A stretch of DNA of 64,000 nucleotides. Origin: Fragilariopsis cylindrus CCMP1102 (Eukaryota > Bacillariophyta > Bacillariophyceae > Bacillariales > Bacillariaceae). Each line of letters begins with the position of its first letter. The first letter of the stretch is position 1. Both the position numbers and the translations under genes were made by a program. The DNA lies in assembly GCA_900095095.1 (NCBI GenBank), contig FMBT01000318.1, positions 372,001 to 436,000 on the forward strand, read 5' to 3'. Below are positions 11,510-23,846 of the stretch, piece after piece. The notes under the pieces are model-generated. The model searched no databases and had not been told where the DNA came from. It was given only the letters and a program-made list of their open reading frames with translations.

Positions 11510-11775
11510 CATTTTTATATGAATGCATTGTATTAAACATTGACTTGTACTGTAGAGCTGCTCTAGCACATGCTTCTAGAAGACTTCCAGAAGACTATAC
11601 TCATGGGCATTGTAGGAGTTAAGAACAACTTACTGATAGGGCTAGTTTTCAGATAATACTTAGGAGACTGACTACTAGCTAGTATGGGTACACAATCAAA
11701 CCCTGCTTGATAAGCCTCTAGGTCCTAGATTGTAATTTATATGTATATGTATATATGTATATGTAGTCCTATATG

Positions 11776-11807
<32 letters not shown>

Positions 11808-12654
11808 CGTGTGTATGTGCATGTTCTGTTGAATTTTTAGGGGGGAAAGTTCATTCAATGGATGTATTAAATATGAATTCCACCAACCTATGTAGAAGTG
11901 AAGTGAATTGCATATCAATTATAGAATGAGTATGTCTCTAAAAATATAAATATTGTCATTGTCCTCAATAAATATCAGGCAAATGACAACAATATACATG
12001 AAGTTTCATATTACCTCCTTAGTCTTGCAGACACTTGTTTTTCTTTGGGGGGAGGTGCAAGAGAATAATGGGCCAAAATTTGACATTTAACTTTGAACAA
12101 AAAGAAAAGATGACTTAATTATGTCATCTACCACCAAACACATCATCCTGTCATTCATTGTGTTATTATTAACAAACCTGTAACAATTTGATGATGTCAC
12201 AAAGAAAATTGGTTACAACAATGCTGCTGGTGATGGTTTCCTTTGTTGCTGTAAGACAAAAATGTTCTGCTATATTAGACTTAGTCTCTGACACATCCAG
12301 TGATGGTAAACAATTGTTTAATGTGTTGTTATATTATTGCATCTCAAGTGTGGCGTGACTGTTTGTTGTTGTTGTGTTCATAATAATAGTGTTGTCAGTT
12401 GTACATATCTCTGTATGCTGTTTTACATTCTTAATCTAAATTTCTGGTCTATTGTTGTTGTTTGATAATACTGTAGATAGAAGTTAGTTAGTCAGTTTGT
12501 CTTGTAGTGATTCAAACCAATAATATACTTATAAGAACATGAGTGAGTCAAAGGGGGGGGGGGGTAGAAAATTTTGCTTTTGATCAACACATAACATTCA
12601 ACTTAATCATTTTTTTTCAAGATTTGAGTAGATTTATAATTCAGTATTCCATTG
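11510..12654. other. Noncoding CpG-poor block B
   Basis: No gene is visible between the dehydrogenase stop and the MOG1 start. By eye there are two CpGs in about 1145 bp (near 11808 and 12353). CpG returns at 12655, about 90 bp before the MOG1 start codon. TG- and CA-containing words and simple repeats are frequent, as expected if methylated CpG has decayed. Confidence 0.6.
11739..11820. repeat. Compound microsatellite (ATGT/TA/GT)
   Basis: An ATGTAT-rich stretch passes into TA dinucleotides and then GT dinucleotides with one GC interruption. It lies inside CpG-poor block B. A 62-codon open frame across it is a low-complexity artefact. Confidence 0.85.
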
Positions 12655-12677
12655 CCGTAACAGCGACTGTAGCAAAT

Positions 12678-12678
12678 T

Positions 12679-12715
<37 letters not shown>

Positions 12716-12717
12716 AA
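12678..12717. repeat. ACA trinucleotide repeat in the MOG1 5' flank
   Basis: About 13 copies of ACA end 24 bp before the MOG1 start codon, so the repeat is probably in the 5' untranslated region. Length variation could alter the leader. Confidence 0.85.
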
Positions 12718-12741
12718 GGTAGAAGAATTCATACGGTTGCA

Positions 12742-13385
12742 ATGAATTATTCCGAAAGGCCACTATTTGGTGGTGCTATTACCAGCGATCTACCAGTAGA
12801 TTGGAAAGATTTGTCAAATGTACGACCCCGTTCCTGACCATCAAGAATGTTTTCAAGATAATTTTGTCACTACTCGTCCGGAAATGTTGGTTATTGAAAT
12901 ACTGGAACGGCAAGAACAAGTCGACGATGCAGATGCCTCGTATTTCTTTTTCAATGAATTAGCAGAACAAAATGATGTTTTCCAAACAAAAAATAATATT
13001 CGATTTCATAAATTCGACGACGACGAGAAGGATGCTTATTTAGCAACGGCACTTCGTAGTAATGACGCTTCAGTTGTATCTAGAGAAAATTCAATTCAAA
13101 TTGTTCAGGATTCGGCTATCAACATGTTGCAATGGGACGCGATCATGATGATTCCGGAAATAGTCGAAGAGAACAACAAGAATTAAAATGTATACGAATA
13201 GATATATGTATTCTTCGTTTACCAAAGCAAGAAACAGATTTAGTAATAACTCTATCAAAGCCTGTTGATGATCCAAATCCTAAGGAAAAAACGTCGTTTG
13301 ACATGATGTCCTCAACGAAAACTAACCCTATGTTACATCACATTATATCGACGTTCAGATTCGCGATTGGAAATTATTCGGATAG
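12742..13385 (+). CDS. MOG1: MOG1 / Ran guanine-nucleotide release factor (three apparent 1-nt frameshifts)
   Basis: MOG1 binds nuclear Ran and releases its nucleotide, supporting nuclear import. Start: MNYSERPLFGGAIT, the family's conserved beginning, then VPDHQECF, ILERQ, FNELAEQND, GYQHVA, LRLPKQETDL and the terminal RDWKLFG. These motifs fall in different frames. A surplus C in the CCCC at 12826-12829, a missing base near 13111-13115 and a missing base near 13358-13362 account for it. The corrected length is 645 nt, 214 aa, close to yeast Mog1. No splice sites explain the shifts. The conserved residues persist across all three frames up to the stop, which argues for sequence error or a very recent break rather than long decay. 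Confidence 0.85.
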
Positions 13386-13507
13386 TGAGAGTAGCTCTTT
13401 TTTTTTTAAGCTCCAAGGGAAGTGGGATACGTATGGTAGCTATGGTGTATATTTTCTTTTAAAATGTCTATTAGAACTAAATTTTTTTAATTGTCCTTCC
13501 TTCACCG

Positions 13508-15453
13508 TCATGATGCTGGAAGGTAGACTGTTTCTAAATCTGTATCTGTATACCAAATATTCCATTGTCTTGTAAACGGGTCCTTGTAAACGTTTACTTC
13601 GTGTCCCAATATGGTTGAATCATTCGAATATTTGTTGTGCATGCGACGACGAACTTGCTCTCTCTCAATCATAAAACGAGTTTTGACTCTACATAATGTA
13701 CCTCCTCCTCCTTTATTAACAACATTACTATTATTTTTGCTGTTGTTGATGATGCTGTTATTGCTAATAGTAGTCCTTGGTGGTGGTAGTGGTGCTCGTC
13801 TTCTAACTAACAATAAGTTATCTTCGCCATCGACTAGTCGTGGAGGAAGTCGATGGTCGTCGTTTTTAGGGACATTATTCTTTTTATCGTTGTCGCCATC
13901 ATCATCGTCGTCGTCGTCGTTATCAACCACCGTATGTAAAGTTGGAAATAGTCCACAATTGTTGTTATCGTTCTGAGCTGACCGATCAACAACGACACAC
14001 ATTGACATAGCTATTCTTCTAGCCCCTGTGGAATGGCCCATATCATCAAAAAACCTAGTAGCATCACGACCACTATGAACCATGAGAGTATCAGGTGATC
14101 CTGAAAAAGGAATAATAAAAATCATAAAAAAATTACGGTGGAAGGAATATTATACTGTTGTTAGTATTGGAGAAAAATAAAGATATAAGTTTGATACTTG
14201 TTGTTGCTGTTTTTCTAATCTACGTCGTGGTGATGGTTTTGTTTTGTTTTATGTTGTTGGAACGTATAGTAAAATCTACGTACCTGGATGACTAAATAAA
14301 ATGGTGTAATATCGTAAATATTCGAATGGATACCAACTAAGCAATTCGTTAATGTATTGTGACCCGCTATACATAATCCAAATAGGATTGCCCGAAAAGG
14401 AAGTAAAAATCTTTGCTATAGGACCATTGTGTACAATTCGACCGTAAGAATGCTTGTTTCCCGATCGTCCATTGATAAACAATCCACGAATAATCACGAT
14501 TCCATAATGTCTTCCATATAGCTACTGACGTTGTATTGTTAGATTCATCAGTGATGTATGATACGCTTTCGATACACAAGAAAGTGTAACAACATCACGT
14601 GGATGTAAAAAGGATGCAATCTGAACGTGTACATCAGGTGGTATGCCTTTCATGAAAGGATCACAACCAATATTCTTATAATTGCGAAAGGAAGAAGGAG
14701 ACAATGATGATGATGATGATGATGACAACTTCGACTTCTTCCAAAGCATAAATAGTGCTATGGTTGCCATAATTGCTTCAGGAGGAGAAGCATAATTACC
14801 CACCCGATCTAGAAGATCTTCTGGCGTCAAATCATTCATCATTGACGTTGACGACGAAGATGATGATTCCACCTTTTTATTTTCAGTATTTCCATTACCA
14901 TTACCATTCTCATTATTTTCATTATTAATATTCTCATCGTTCTCATTATAATCATAATATTCGAGTCCCAACCACAATAACGCAGCAAATTCAATATAGG
15001 TTTCCCCGAATAATACATACCAGCTCCATCTAAGAGTTGTTCTGTCATTAATTCTTTTTCTTCGTCATCGTCGTCATCGTCGTCGTCATCATCATCATTG
15101 GAAATTATCATATTATCATTAGCATTATCATTATCATTATCATTGCCATTATCATTATCAGCTAGATTAGCAATGATGGTGCTATTATTATTATTGTTGT
15201 TGTTGTTGTTGTTATTATTAGTGTTGTTATTGCTACCACTGCCACTGCCTTCTTCTTCTTCTTCTTCGTCTTCTTCTTCTTCTTCTTTGCGATACGAACG
15301 GTTACAACTGATTTCTCGTCGAAAAACCGTTACAGCACTCAAAATAGTACAAACAGTGATGTGTACACCGTATGCTGAGAGGTAGTTGTAAAATATTTCC
15401 CAGTCATTTAGTAGGCCCAACGAAATTAACAATTCGTTTGCTGATGAAGACAT
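13508..15453 (-). CDS. F-box protein with C-terminal cytochrome b5-like domain (four apparent 1-nt deletions)
   Basis: Exons: 15453-14284 and 14100-13508, joined across a 183-nt intron (GTACGT..TTTTTCAG). The N-terminus has a hydrophobic stretch (YGVHITVCTILSAVTVF), then long Glu, Asn and Asp runs. An F-box follows (GIPPDVHVQIASFLHPRDVV, then VAIWKTLWNRDYSW). After it comes a b5-like fold: CLVGIHSNIYDITPF, then SHPGSPDTLMVHSGRDATRFF and GHS, with the His of HPG and GHS as likely haem ligands. The tail is rich in Asp, Asn and Pro. One missing base at each of ~15007-15015, 14530-14538, 14366-14374 and 14292-14300 restores a single frame of 588 aa that also matches the splice phase. F-box proteins recruit substrates to SCF ubiquitin ligases; a haem-sensing ligase subunit is speculation. 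Confidence 0.77.
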
Positions 15454-16135
15454 GATTTAATGATAATATACCGGACTATACAGCACTGCATGTATGGTAA
15501 ACAACTTCTTTTAAAACCTTGTTAGATTGCGGCGTACTTCTCTTCAGCCAGAAAGAAAGAAGATACTTACGTAGCAAGAATGCTTGCTCAGTCTTCTCTT
15601 TCAAACAGCTATTACGTATTATTTTATGACGTTATATTCAGTACACAGTTCTTGTCATAACAATAAAACGATGTGCACACACTAAAAAGATGGTCATCTG
15701 TTTGTTGTCAAAGTGATACTGTACTTCGTAGTCAGTGGAAACTTGTGAAACGCTTATGTGTCCGACAATAATCGTTCTTCGCCACTACTGTTCCAACTTA
15801 CTTAATGGTTCGGAGAAGAACACAAATTTACTTAATGTAAGTTAATGCAAGAAGCGAAAACAAAAAATATGATAGTTTATTATCACTATTATAAAAATGA
15901 ATTATATATAATATAGTATAATATTATGTACCGTATTATTAGCATATAACGATGATATTGTATCCTATATGTTCAATATGTAGTATAATTGATAACATAT
16001 GTTGGGGCAATAATAACAAACACAGAACTATTCTTTTCCGTATATCATCATAGGCTATATTATTGGTGTGTGGTGGATATAAAACAATAATTTGTAGCAT
16101 CACCAAAAATGCCAAAGGGAAGTGGGGTTCTGTTG
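15454..16135. promoter_or_regulatory. 5' flank of the F-box/b5 gene (CpG-containing)
   Basis: This noncoding stretch lies upstream of the minus-strand F-box/b5 gene. CpGs occur across it, for example in GATTGCGGCGTACTTC near 15525 and TTATGACGTTATATTC near 15624. I see no RNA gene. Its promoter role is inferred from position only. Confidence 0.35.
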
Positions 16136-17068
16136 CGTGTTGGTGTTATTTAGCCAGATGATGATGTGGTGTGTAGTATACCTTTCTTGTTCATTGAGCT
16201 AATGGTAAAAATAGTCAATTTGAGGGCAGAAGGTAGAAATAGTCAACAACAAGCTAAAAGCAAAGTATGGTCAAACAACAATATGATGTACACAGTATGT
16301 GTATGTAGTATGACAATCAGAGGGTGATGAAATGAGACAATCTATAATTCATTCAGTGGACAGCAAATCCATATGTGTTGTTCTTGTTTTACAGCAGTTT
16401 TCTTCTCTTTTAAAGTGATCAGGCAAGAGTGCAGTCCACTAAAGCATCAAGTAAGTTTCTTTACCTTTACACTACAGCACTGCTGTCACTAACAACTCTA
16501 TTGCTTCTGCTAGAGATAAATTTCATAGAGTGCTCACTGTAAGCCCTTCCCAGCATCCAAGGTTATGATTACTATTATATCTCAATCTTCTTTTTGAATT
16601 GATTCTCTATATTCCTAGCATTAGTAACTAACAACAGTGTTGAGGAGAAAAAATGATGAATGCATCTGATTTTTTTCTGCTGCTATATTTCTTTGCTTTG
16701 CTCTTCTTGTTGATATGATGTAGTCAGCATCATACTGTTCAGCTCTCCTTGTGTGCACCTCTTCTATGGTCAACAATTAGTAATGATGCTGTTTGATATA
16801 CTGTTCTCTATATTTTTGCATGCATGCATGCATGCATATATATATATATATATATATATGCGTGTGTGTGTGTGTGAAGCACTAGGATATAATATTCTCA
16901 CTTCTATAAAGATATTTCATGCATATACTGATTACTAAGTGTAACTGTCATCTCTCATCTGGAATGTTTGTCATCAGCAAGAAGTAAATAAAAAGGTATC
17001 ATGAACAGTTTTCTTCAGGTATTTTATACATTCTGTAAGAAGGAAGATTAAAGGTTTGCTTATCTATC
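16136..17068. other. Noncoding CpG-poor block C
   Basis: No gene is visible. By eye there is one CpG (at 16861, inside a microsatellite) in about 930 bp. The block ends about 320 bp from the 3' end of the LNR gene. TG, CA, GTTGTT and CAGCA-like words are frequent. Confidence 0.6.
16818..16876. repeat. Compound microsatellite (GCAT/TA/GT)
   Basis: Tandem GCAT, then TA, then GT dinucleotides, the same TA-to-GT order as the repeat at 11739. Confidence 0.88.
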
Positions 17069-17386
17069 CGAATTGATTGCTAATGCATTGTTGAATGGGT
17101 GAAAAGGCTTGGGCCGGGCTCACAAAATGATCAATAATGAGGAACGATTATAGACTAAAATTGATCTAAAATGACTTACTTGGTTATTTGAAGTTTGATT
17201 ATTTGAAGGAGAATTATCTATATTATTAAAGATAAAGATATAACAGGACGAGTCCAATTGTACCAGTCAAAATAAATCCGCGACTGAGGAATACTTACTT
17301 ATCTCACATTCAAAAAATCAATATTTTACAAGAAGAAATGGAATTTTGGTTCTTTATTTTTAGATTTCCGATTATTATCAATTGAT

Positions 17387-20300
17387 TTACGGTCCACTCA
17401 TCATCTGTGGATTCATCATCTGTGGAGTCGGAGGAAGAGTTGGTGGTTCAAAAGTAGTGGATGAATTCAGATTACTGTACATTTCACTCTCTCCGATCCC
17501 ACTGCTATTGACCATGCCATAACCACCCCCCATTCTATTGCCAAACACTCGTCGTCGGTATTGGACAAAGTTAAACCCACCGAATCGTTTTTGGTACACG
17601 TAATATCCCGCCCCACAAAGAGCGCAGAAAATAATCAGATTTCGGAACCAGTGGGATTTAGATTTCTTTTTGTTATCGTCGTCCGTGTCAGATGATGGAT
17701 AGGGTTTAGAATTATCATCATCAGGAATGTATGGCTTTGGTGTAGGTTTATTTTGTGGCGTATTAGGCGTTGGGGCTGGGGCCGGCTTCGGCTTATTAGT
17801 AGGCGACGGCACAGGTGCAGGGATATTCGAAGATGGAGATGGAGTAACTCCGGGAGCAATTCCGTCGGATCCCTTCAGACACTTTTTAGAGAATTTCTTG
17901 TAGAAATCCCAAGCTTCAGTAGGAATTTCTTCTTCACAATCCAAGCGACGAAAAGCTGGGAAAGGTCCTGCTCCTCCACAATCGCTTTTGACATATTCGC
18001 ATTGATCCTTATCGCTGAGTTCGGATGACTGAAATTCGCTCTCCAAATTGGCTTTGCAGGGTTTCCAAAATTCATTCCATGAATCACAGTCGATTGCATC
18101 AAGAGATTGACACGCATCTATAGATTCATATAATATTGTCTTGAAATTGACGAACGATGGACAAAGCGGACAGGCATCGGATGCTTTCTTAGAACAGTCG
18201 CAAAAGGTACCAGCGTGGTCGTATAGACTCGTGGCGAGAGCAGCGATAGCTTCCTTAGGTGCATCTTTGTTGTCTACGACGGTAGGGTTGGTCTTAGCAT
18301 TTTTTAAGATTTGCATACATGACAGTGCTGTACGTCCCCCGTGGTTAGCTTCATCTCTGTAGGAATGAGCACATGTTTCAAATGAATCCAGTTGTCCAAA
18401 ATTGTTTTGGTCAAAATGACTGATCAAAAGTGATACACTATCGAGATTAGTACACGAAGAATAATCCATCATAGCTTTAGTTCCCGAGATCGTCTCCTTG
18501 GGAGTGCACATTTTAGTATTACCTCCTTCGTCGTCATCGTCGTCGGGTGGATTTGGTATAACATGTCCAGGTCCCGACTTGTTCGTACAGAATTCACTTC
18601 CTTCCTTCTCCGTACAAGAGCACATGGTACAATCGATAACTGCTAAAAATGAATCAATACCATAACAGTAATCTGGTGCATCTTCGGAGACTGATGAATT
18701 AGAATATGAGCAATTTTTTTATCATGTATTAGCTCGTTATCGTTTAGAAGAATCTACAGAACAAAAACCAACACCAACCCGAATATAAATGTATTTCAAT
18801 TATACAACGTCAATTTTCACTTACAGCATTTTTTACATACATCATCATCGTTACATGCTCCCAATTGGATAACACACTTATCTTCAATACAACTATACAA
18901 ATCCTTGAAACTTTTGTAATCCGGATCCTTGCTTGGATCGGTATTAGGTTTTGTCCCGTCACATGTTTTTGCACAAACTTCACCTGCAACACTAAAGTCA
19001 CAATCCCCAGGAGCTCCACCCCCAGCAACTTTAAAGGAAGGAAAGTAGAAAAGTGTTACAAATATTGGAAAAAATGTCAGTAATACGTAAATCATATCAA
19101 ATTAAACCAAAATTAGAGCTCAATTGGTGGATTTATGTCTCTCGGGTCATCTTTTGTTATAGTAAAAAAATAATCACCAACACATATATTCTAAATACTT
19201 ACTGGACGGTGATCCTTCTCCCATAGGACGGACCTCCCATGAAACTTCAACACCCCATGTTCCACCCTCAGCAATTACATTATAACATTGTGGAGACTTG
19301 GATAGACAAATATATTCTGTACCTTGAAATCCATCAACTAGTCCACCTTTAAATACAACCACCTCATTAGAGTCGCTGTTCTTTCCTTCAGGTTGGATCG
19401 TTAATGAGGTTGTGTCCCACCCATCACCGAAAGAATCGAACATCACCAATCGGTACTTTGCTTCATCTTCTTCGCATTTGACGTCAGCAGGGTTAGATCC
19501 ATTATTATCCTTTTTACTATCACTGGTACATTTAGTAGTCAAATCACTGTTACATTTTTTACTACGTGGATCCTTACAGGCGTACCCATCATGACCACAA
19601 TCTACGTAACTAGAAGTTTCTGTAATTTCACATGTATCCTCACAACAATCTCCACCGTCGTATCCACAAATAGCAGTATTGTAACATCCAACAATATTAT
19701 CATGACATACACCATCTCCGATCCAACTTTTATGCATACCCTCCCATTCACAATCAGTTAAGGCGGTACAATTCACCCACCCATCTGGACGTTTATCATC
19801 TCCTCCTTTACCATTACTATTACTATTATCATCATCATCGTCCCAAACAACACATGCGTTGAAGGTTTCACAAAAGATATCTTTGGAATTATCTATATTA
19901 TCTTCAAGACTCGTACAGTGTCCACCCTGTACTAAGAATTTTACAACATCATCACAATTAGTACCGGTAGCAACACCAGTCCAATCAATATCTTCAAGTG
20001 ATAATGTTGCAAAGCATTCTGTACATCCATCATTTGGTAAACATTTCACAAATTTTGAATCACAGACATCTTGATCTTGACCGTCACCAGCAGCTAAGTT
20101 ACGACGGCTACTTCGGTTATTACTACGATTAATATTGTTATCGTCAAAGGCTTGGAGAAAAGAAGGATATCCTCGTTGTTGTTGTTGTTGATCGTGAAGA
20201 GATGATAGAATACGATGAGAATTTTCTCGTTTTTCGTAAAACTGATCAGCTTTGGAGAAAAGACTTTCATTTTTTAATATTTATTTTTGCGTATGTAGTA

Positions 20301-20685
20301 TAGTAGTGTTAATAGAGGACAAAACGAGAAGAAAAAATAGATTCAAATTCAATTGAGAAGTGTAGAAAAGATAAATATTAAAGGATTATGTAAGAAGACA
20401 ATTTGATGGATATTGATAGAAAATAGTGTCGTGATACGGAAAGTCCGTCCACACAAATAATTTATAATACGAATCAAATGTATTCGAATCGAAATGAATT
20501 AAATCGAATGAATCCATTTTTTTCCTTCTGTATTTAAGTATTATTTAAAGAACATACCTCTTTGTTATTGAGTGGGTGGCAGTGGCGGTAGCAGTAGCAG
20601 TTGCTACCATTACGGAAGAGATGATGGTCGCTACCATCACTGTTACGAATAGTAATTCCTTACGGTTCTGGCGTGACAACTTCAT
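17387..20685 (-). CDS. LNR-domain type I transmembrane protein
   Basis: Four exons: 20685-20558, 20263-19203, 19028-18825 and 18642-17387. Introns have GTATGT or GTAAGT donors and AG acceptors, and phases give 882 aa. Exon 1 encodes a signal peptide (ELLFVTVMVATIISS). Exon 2 carries Cys-rich segments and a Lin-12/Notch repeat (WIGDGVCHDNIVGCYNTAIC, then GYDGGDCC), followed by a module with YRLVMFDSFGDGWD and an ending typical of beta-sandwich proteins. Exons 3-4 hold further Cys-rich modules (CDFSVAGEVCAKTCDG) and a Pro-rich stalk (residues ~735-775). A single membrane helix (WFRNLIIFCALCGAGYYVY) precedes a short Gly/Pro cytoplasmic tail. LNR modules bind calcium in animal Notch; in diatoms such proteins form an expanded surface family. 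The ligand is unknown. Confidence 0.86.
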
Positions 20686-21374
20686 TCTTGTTTTTCGTTT
20701 TTTTTCTTTTCTTCGTTATTATTGTTGTTCGTTGTTGAATTTAAAATTACGATTAAAAAAATAAAGAAGGAAACTGAGTATGGTATCTGCCCTGTCAAAA
20801 TAAATGATCAGACTACGTTTGTTTGCGAGTGAAATGTATTGTTGTTTCCTAGGTTTGCTCTACAATGAATTTGTTGAGAATCTTGATTCTGTAGAATGAG
20901 ATCGTTGTGATGTGGTCTTTTGCCTTTTAGCTACTCTTTTGTCAAGAATGTGTACAATGTACTGTACCATTAGTAGGCCCAATCATCGTTGATAGTGCGG
21001 GGGCAGGATTGAGAAGAGAAAATCGAGTCTTGCTTTCGCAAGTGAAAAAAGTAGAGATCAATTTCTATCGCGTGCGTGCTCGCGCACCTCTTTACACAGC
21101 TTTATTTGACTCACACCATCGCGCGAGATTCTTTATTGTTACCTTGCTTCCTACAGTACGCTACTGCTAGCTGCTAGCTGCTAGTATAGTAGTACCGTAT
21201 AAGTTAGTTTAGATTTTCACATGTCATGTGTATGTATGGTACCCAAAGGACATATTTGGTGCTAATTTGGCATATGGAATCATCATAGTAGGTTGATTCA
21301 GAGTTGACTGGACTGAACCAATTGACAAACCACTTTTATTTTTGATCTGACTGAATCAAATCCGCGACAATGCG
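20686..21374. promoter_or_regulatory. 5' flank of the LNR gene (CpG-containing)
   Basis: Noncoding, upstream of the LNR gene. It holds a CpG-rich segment near 21067-21087 (TATCGCGTGCGTGCTCGCGC) that can form a small stem, and a CTAGCTG tandem near 21171-21184. CpG disappears after 21375. Confidence 0.35.
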
Positions 21375-21520
21375 ATGATCAGTCACAATAGTATTAGGAA
21401 AATTGTGGATGATTTATTAGATGAGCTGCTTATGGTTTGATTTCACATTGTTGAGATGATCACCACCACTATGGCTGTTTCTTATACCATTTCCTCCCCT
21501 TCAATCAATTCATTATTGTT

Positions 21521-21574
21521 TTGTGTGTGTGTTGTGTTGTGTTGTGTTGTGTTGTGTGTGTGTGTGTTGTGTTG
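21521..21574. repeat. TG/TGTTG microsatellite
   Basis: Alternating TG dinucleotides and TGTTG pentamers inside CpG-poor block D. Confidence 0.85.
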
Positions 21575-21669
21575 CCTTCATCTAGATAGAGCTAGTTAGT
21601 AGTTTCATTATTTGCTAGCTGCAGGCAGTGTTGTTACAGTATATATCACTGACTTTTTCAGGACAGATA

Positions 21670-21699
21670 GACATACACACATACACACATACACACATA

Positions 21700-21739
<40 letters not shown>

Positions 21740-21770
21740 TACAAACACACACCAGAGAGAGAGAGAGAGA
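21670..21770. repeat. CA and GA microsatellite
   Basis: ACATAC units lead into about 16 CA dinucleotides and then a short GA run. The open frame across it is low-complexity. Confidence 0.88.
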
Positions 21771-22018
21771 AACTCCCTTTTGTTATCCTAAAACTATTGA
21801 TTTCTCTCCATAGTTAACCCCAACATGCATGATGTAGTATGTATTTATGAGCACCTCTTTCAAAGTTTGCTACCTACTCTGGAATCAATCATGATTTCTG
21901 CTATGTCATCTTCTTCCAAACTACAGTTTGCTGTTAATGGAGGCCTATCATTTCAACAAGATTTTAAAATCATGACATGTACCTTTCTTCAATGGACCTA
22001 GTAGACCATTGTTGTGTA

Positions 22019-22048
22019 TACTACTACTACTACTACTACTACTACTAC
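22019..22048. repeat. ACT trinucleotide repeat
   Basis: About nine ACT units in CpG-poor block D. Confidence 0.85.
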
Positions 22049-22655
22049 ATTGTGATTCTTAAGTATGAACTAATGATTTTGTCAAGGACACTCTGAACTA
22101 AATTTATTCACTGTACAAGTGTATCGCATTATGGCGTAGTACAGGAATCAAAATCTCAGTCCTCAATCAATGTGTAACATATAGACAACAAGATTTTTCC
22201 TTTGTTGATCTATTCAGTTCAGGAGAGTATATAGGCAGCTAGTTAAAATAAGACTAAAAATTATACTGATTGTATGATGACAAATAAATGCTTGAGAATT
22301 GAATGACACAATGATGATGCTAAAATATGCCCTCTAGAAGAAAAGATTTCTGACTATGTCTATAAAAGAAGAGTAGTCTATCACCAGAAATGCAATATTG
22401 TAGCAGATAAATGAGGGACTCTAAATAATTAAGTCATTGTAAATGTTGTAAGCAAGTAAGTAATTGTCATTAATTATGGGTTGTCGTCATTTTTTCGTAT
22501 CCATTGATCTAGCTAGCATTAATAGATTTCGGAAGGTCGATGATTCCCTTATTTTTTGATTTTTAATTGGATTGCAATAATTTTTGATGTTCGTACTGAT
22601 ATACATTGCAAAGCTATTGCTTACAATCCCAACATAATATGTGAACTATGATTTT

Positions 22656-23351
22656 TTACACGGTCATGACTTCTTTTTCCTTTCGATCGACAATGTCATC
22701 AACCTCCTTTACATTTTTATCGGTCATCTTTTGAATTTTATCTTGGGCCATTTTTGATTCATCTTCACCAATATCACTACTCTTTTCTAATTTTTTGATG
22801 GTTTCAACGGCTTTTCGACGGATATTTCTGATGGCAACCTTCCCCTCTTCACCAATCGCTTTGCATTGTTTCATCATTTCCTTACGACGATCTTCCGTCA
22901 ATGCGGGAATATTCAATCGAATGACACTTCCATCATTTTGAGGAGTTAAACCAATATCGGCATCCACAATCGCCCTTTCGATATCACCTAGAGCTGTCTT
23001 ATCAAATGGATCGACCATTAGTTGCTGTGCTGACGGAACCGATATAGTCGCCATTTGACTGATAGGTGTTTCAGTTCCATAATACTGGGCTCTGACACGA
23101 TCCAAAATTGCAGGTGACGCGCGTCCTGTTCGAACAGAATTCATATTCAGGTACAGAGAATCGATTGATTTCTTCATTTTGTCGGTAGCATCAGCATTTG
23201 TTTCCTCGACCGTAACGGTTTCTGCCATAAACAGAACGGGTGTTGCACGAACGATACGTTGTGTTGGAGCAAATGCCGTAATGGATGTCAGAAAAGGTAC
23301 GACGGCAACAGCCGCTACCAAGAAGGTCATCAAAGTGAGTTGCTGCATCAT
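22656..23351 (-). CDS. frr: Ribosome recycling factor, plastid-targeted
   Basis: 231 aa, single exon. RRF splits the post-termination 70S ribosome with EF-G. Residues 1-26 are a signal peptide ending TSITAFAPTQR, an ASAFAP-type motif that directs import into the diatom plastid. The mature part starts near residue 43 and has family motifs: NSVRTGRASPAILD, ISVPSAQQLMVDPFD, GLTPQNDGSVIRLNIPALTE (residues 135-154) and GEEGKVAIRNIRRKA. Length of the mature domain (~185 aa) is normal. It is divergent from the HCF101-type gene, with 495 bp between start codons. Confidence 0.97.
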   Translation of the reverse strand: MMQQLTLMTFLVAAVAVVPFLTSITAFAPTQRIVRATPVLFMAETVTVEETNADATDKMKKSIDSLYLNMNSVRTGRASPAILDRVRAQYYGTETPISQMATISVPSAQQLMVDPFDKTALGDIERAIVDADIGLTPQNDGSVIRLNIPALTEDRRKEMMKQCKAIGEEGKVAIRNIRRKAVETIKKLEKSSDIGEDESKMAQDKIQKMTDKNVKEVDDIVDRKEKEVMTV

Positions 23352-23627
23352 TGTTTTGTATATAAATAGTCTCGGGGGGTAAAAGTGTCACGAGGCGATT
23401 GCTATGACTTGTAAGTAGTAACTTAAATTGATTGATAGATAGGGACATGAAGATCGCAAGTCAGCGGTTGTTAGACACGCACTGGCACCCTGTTCTTCAC
23501 ATGGTAAAATTATGGATCTACCGGTAGCGTTAATTGACATGATGCTTCTTGCTGACGTACAATCGGGACCTAGATACTTAAATCAAAAGCATGATTGAGT
23601 CCCGCAAGAATGCATGGCCCTGTATAT

Positions 23628-23674
23628 TTTCGAATTAATTTGATGATTATGGTCCATAATCATCAAATTCGAAA
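23628..23674. promoter_or_regulatory. Near-perfect palindrome in the RRF/HCF101 divergent promoter
   Basis: AATTTGATGATTATGG (23637-23652) and CCATAATCATCAAATT (23654-23669) are exact inverted repeats around one T. With a 3-nt bulge in the left arm the symmetry extends out to TTTCG/CGAAA. The rest of the 495-bp spacer (23352-23846) has no gene. A dimeric factor site or hairpin is possible; which one is unknown. Confidence 0.6.
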
Positions 23675-23846
23675 TTTATGGATGATTCATTCATTCATTT
23701 CCTTTCACAATTACGAAATAACATACATCAACAAAACAATTAACAAGTGGTAACTTCCTGCAACAGCAGTATGGAAGACATGAACACACTCTGATCACAG
23801 AATATAGACAACAACAAAAAACAACAGTAACAAAATAGAATAGAAT

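Larger units (their letters stand above)
21375..22483. other. Noncoding CpG-poor block D
   Basis: No gene is visible. By eye there are two CpGs (near 22124 and 22135) in about 1109 bp. The block lies between the LNR gene's upstream flank and the 3' end of the RRF gene. Confidence 0.6.

Noticed and set aside
11741-11929. Open frame with Tyr/Ile/Cys repeats
   Set aside because: It is a translated microsatellite in CpG-poor block B.
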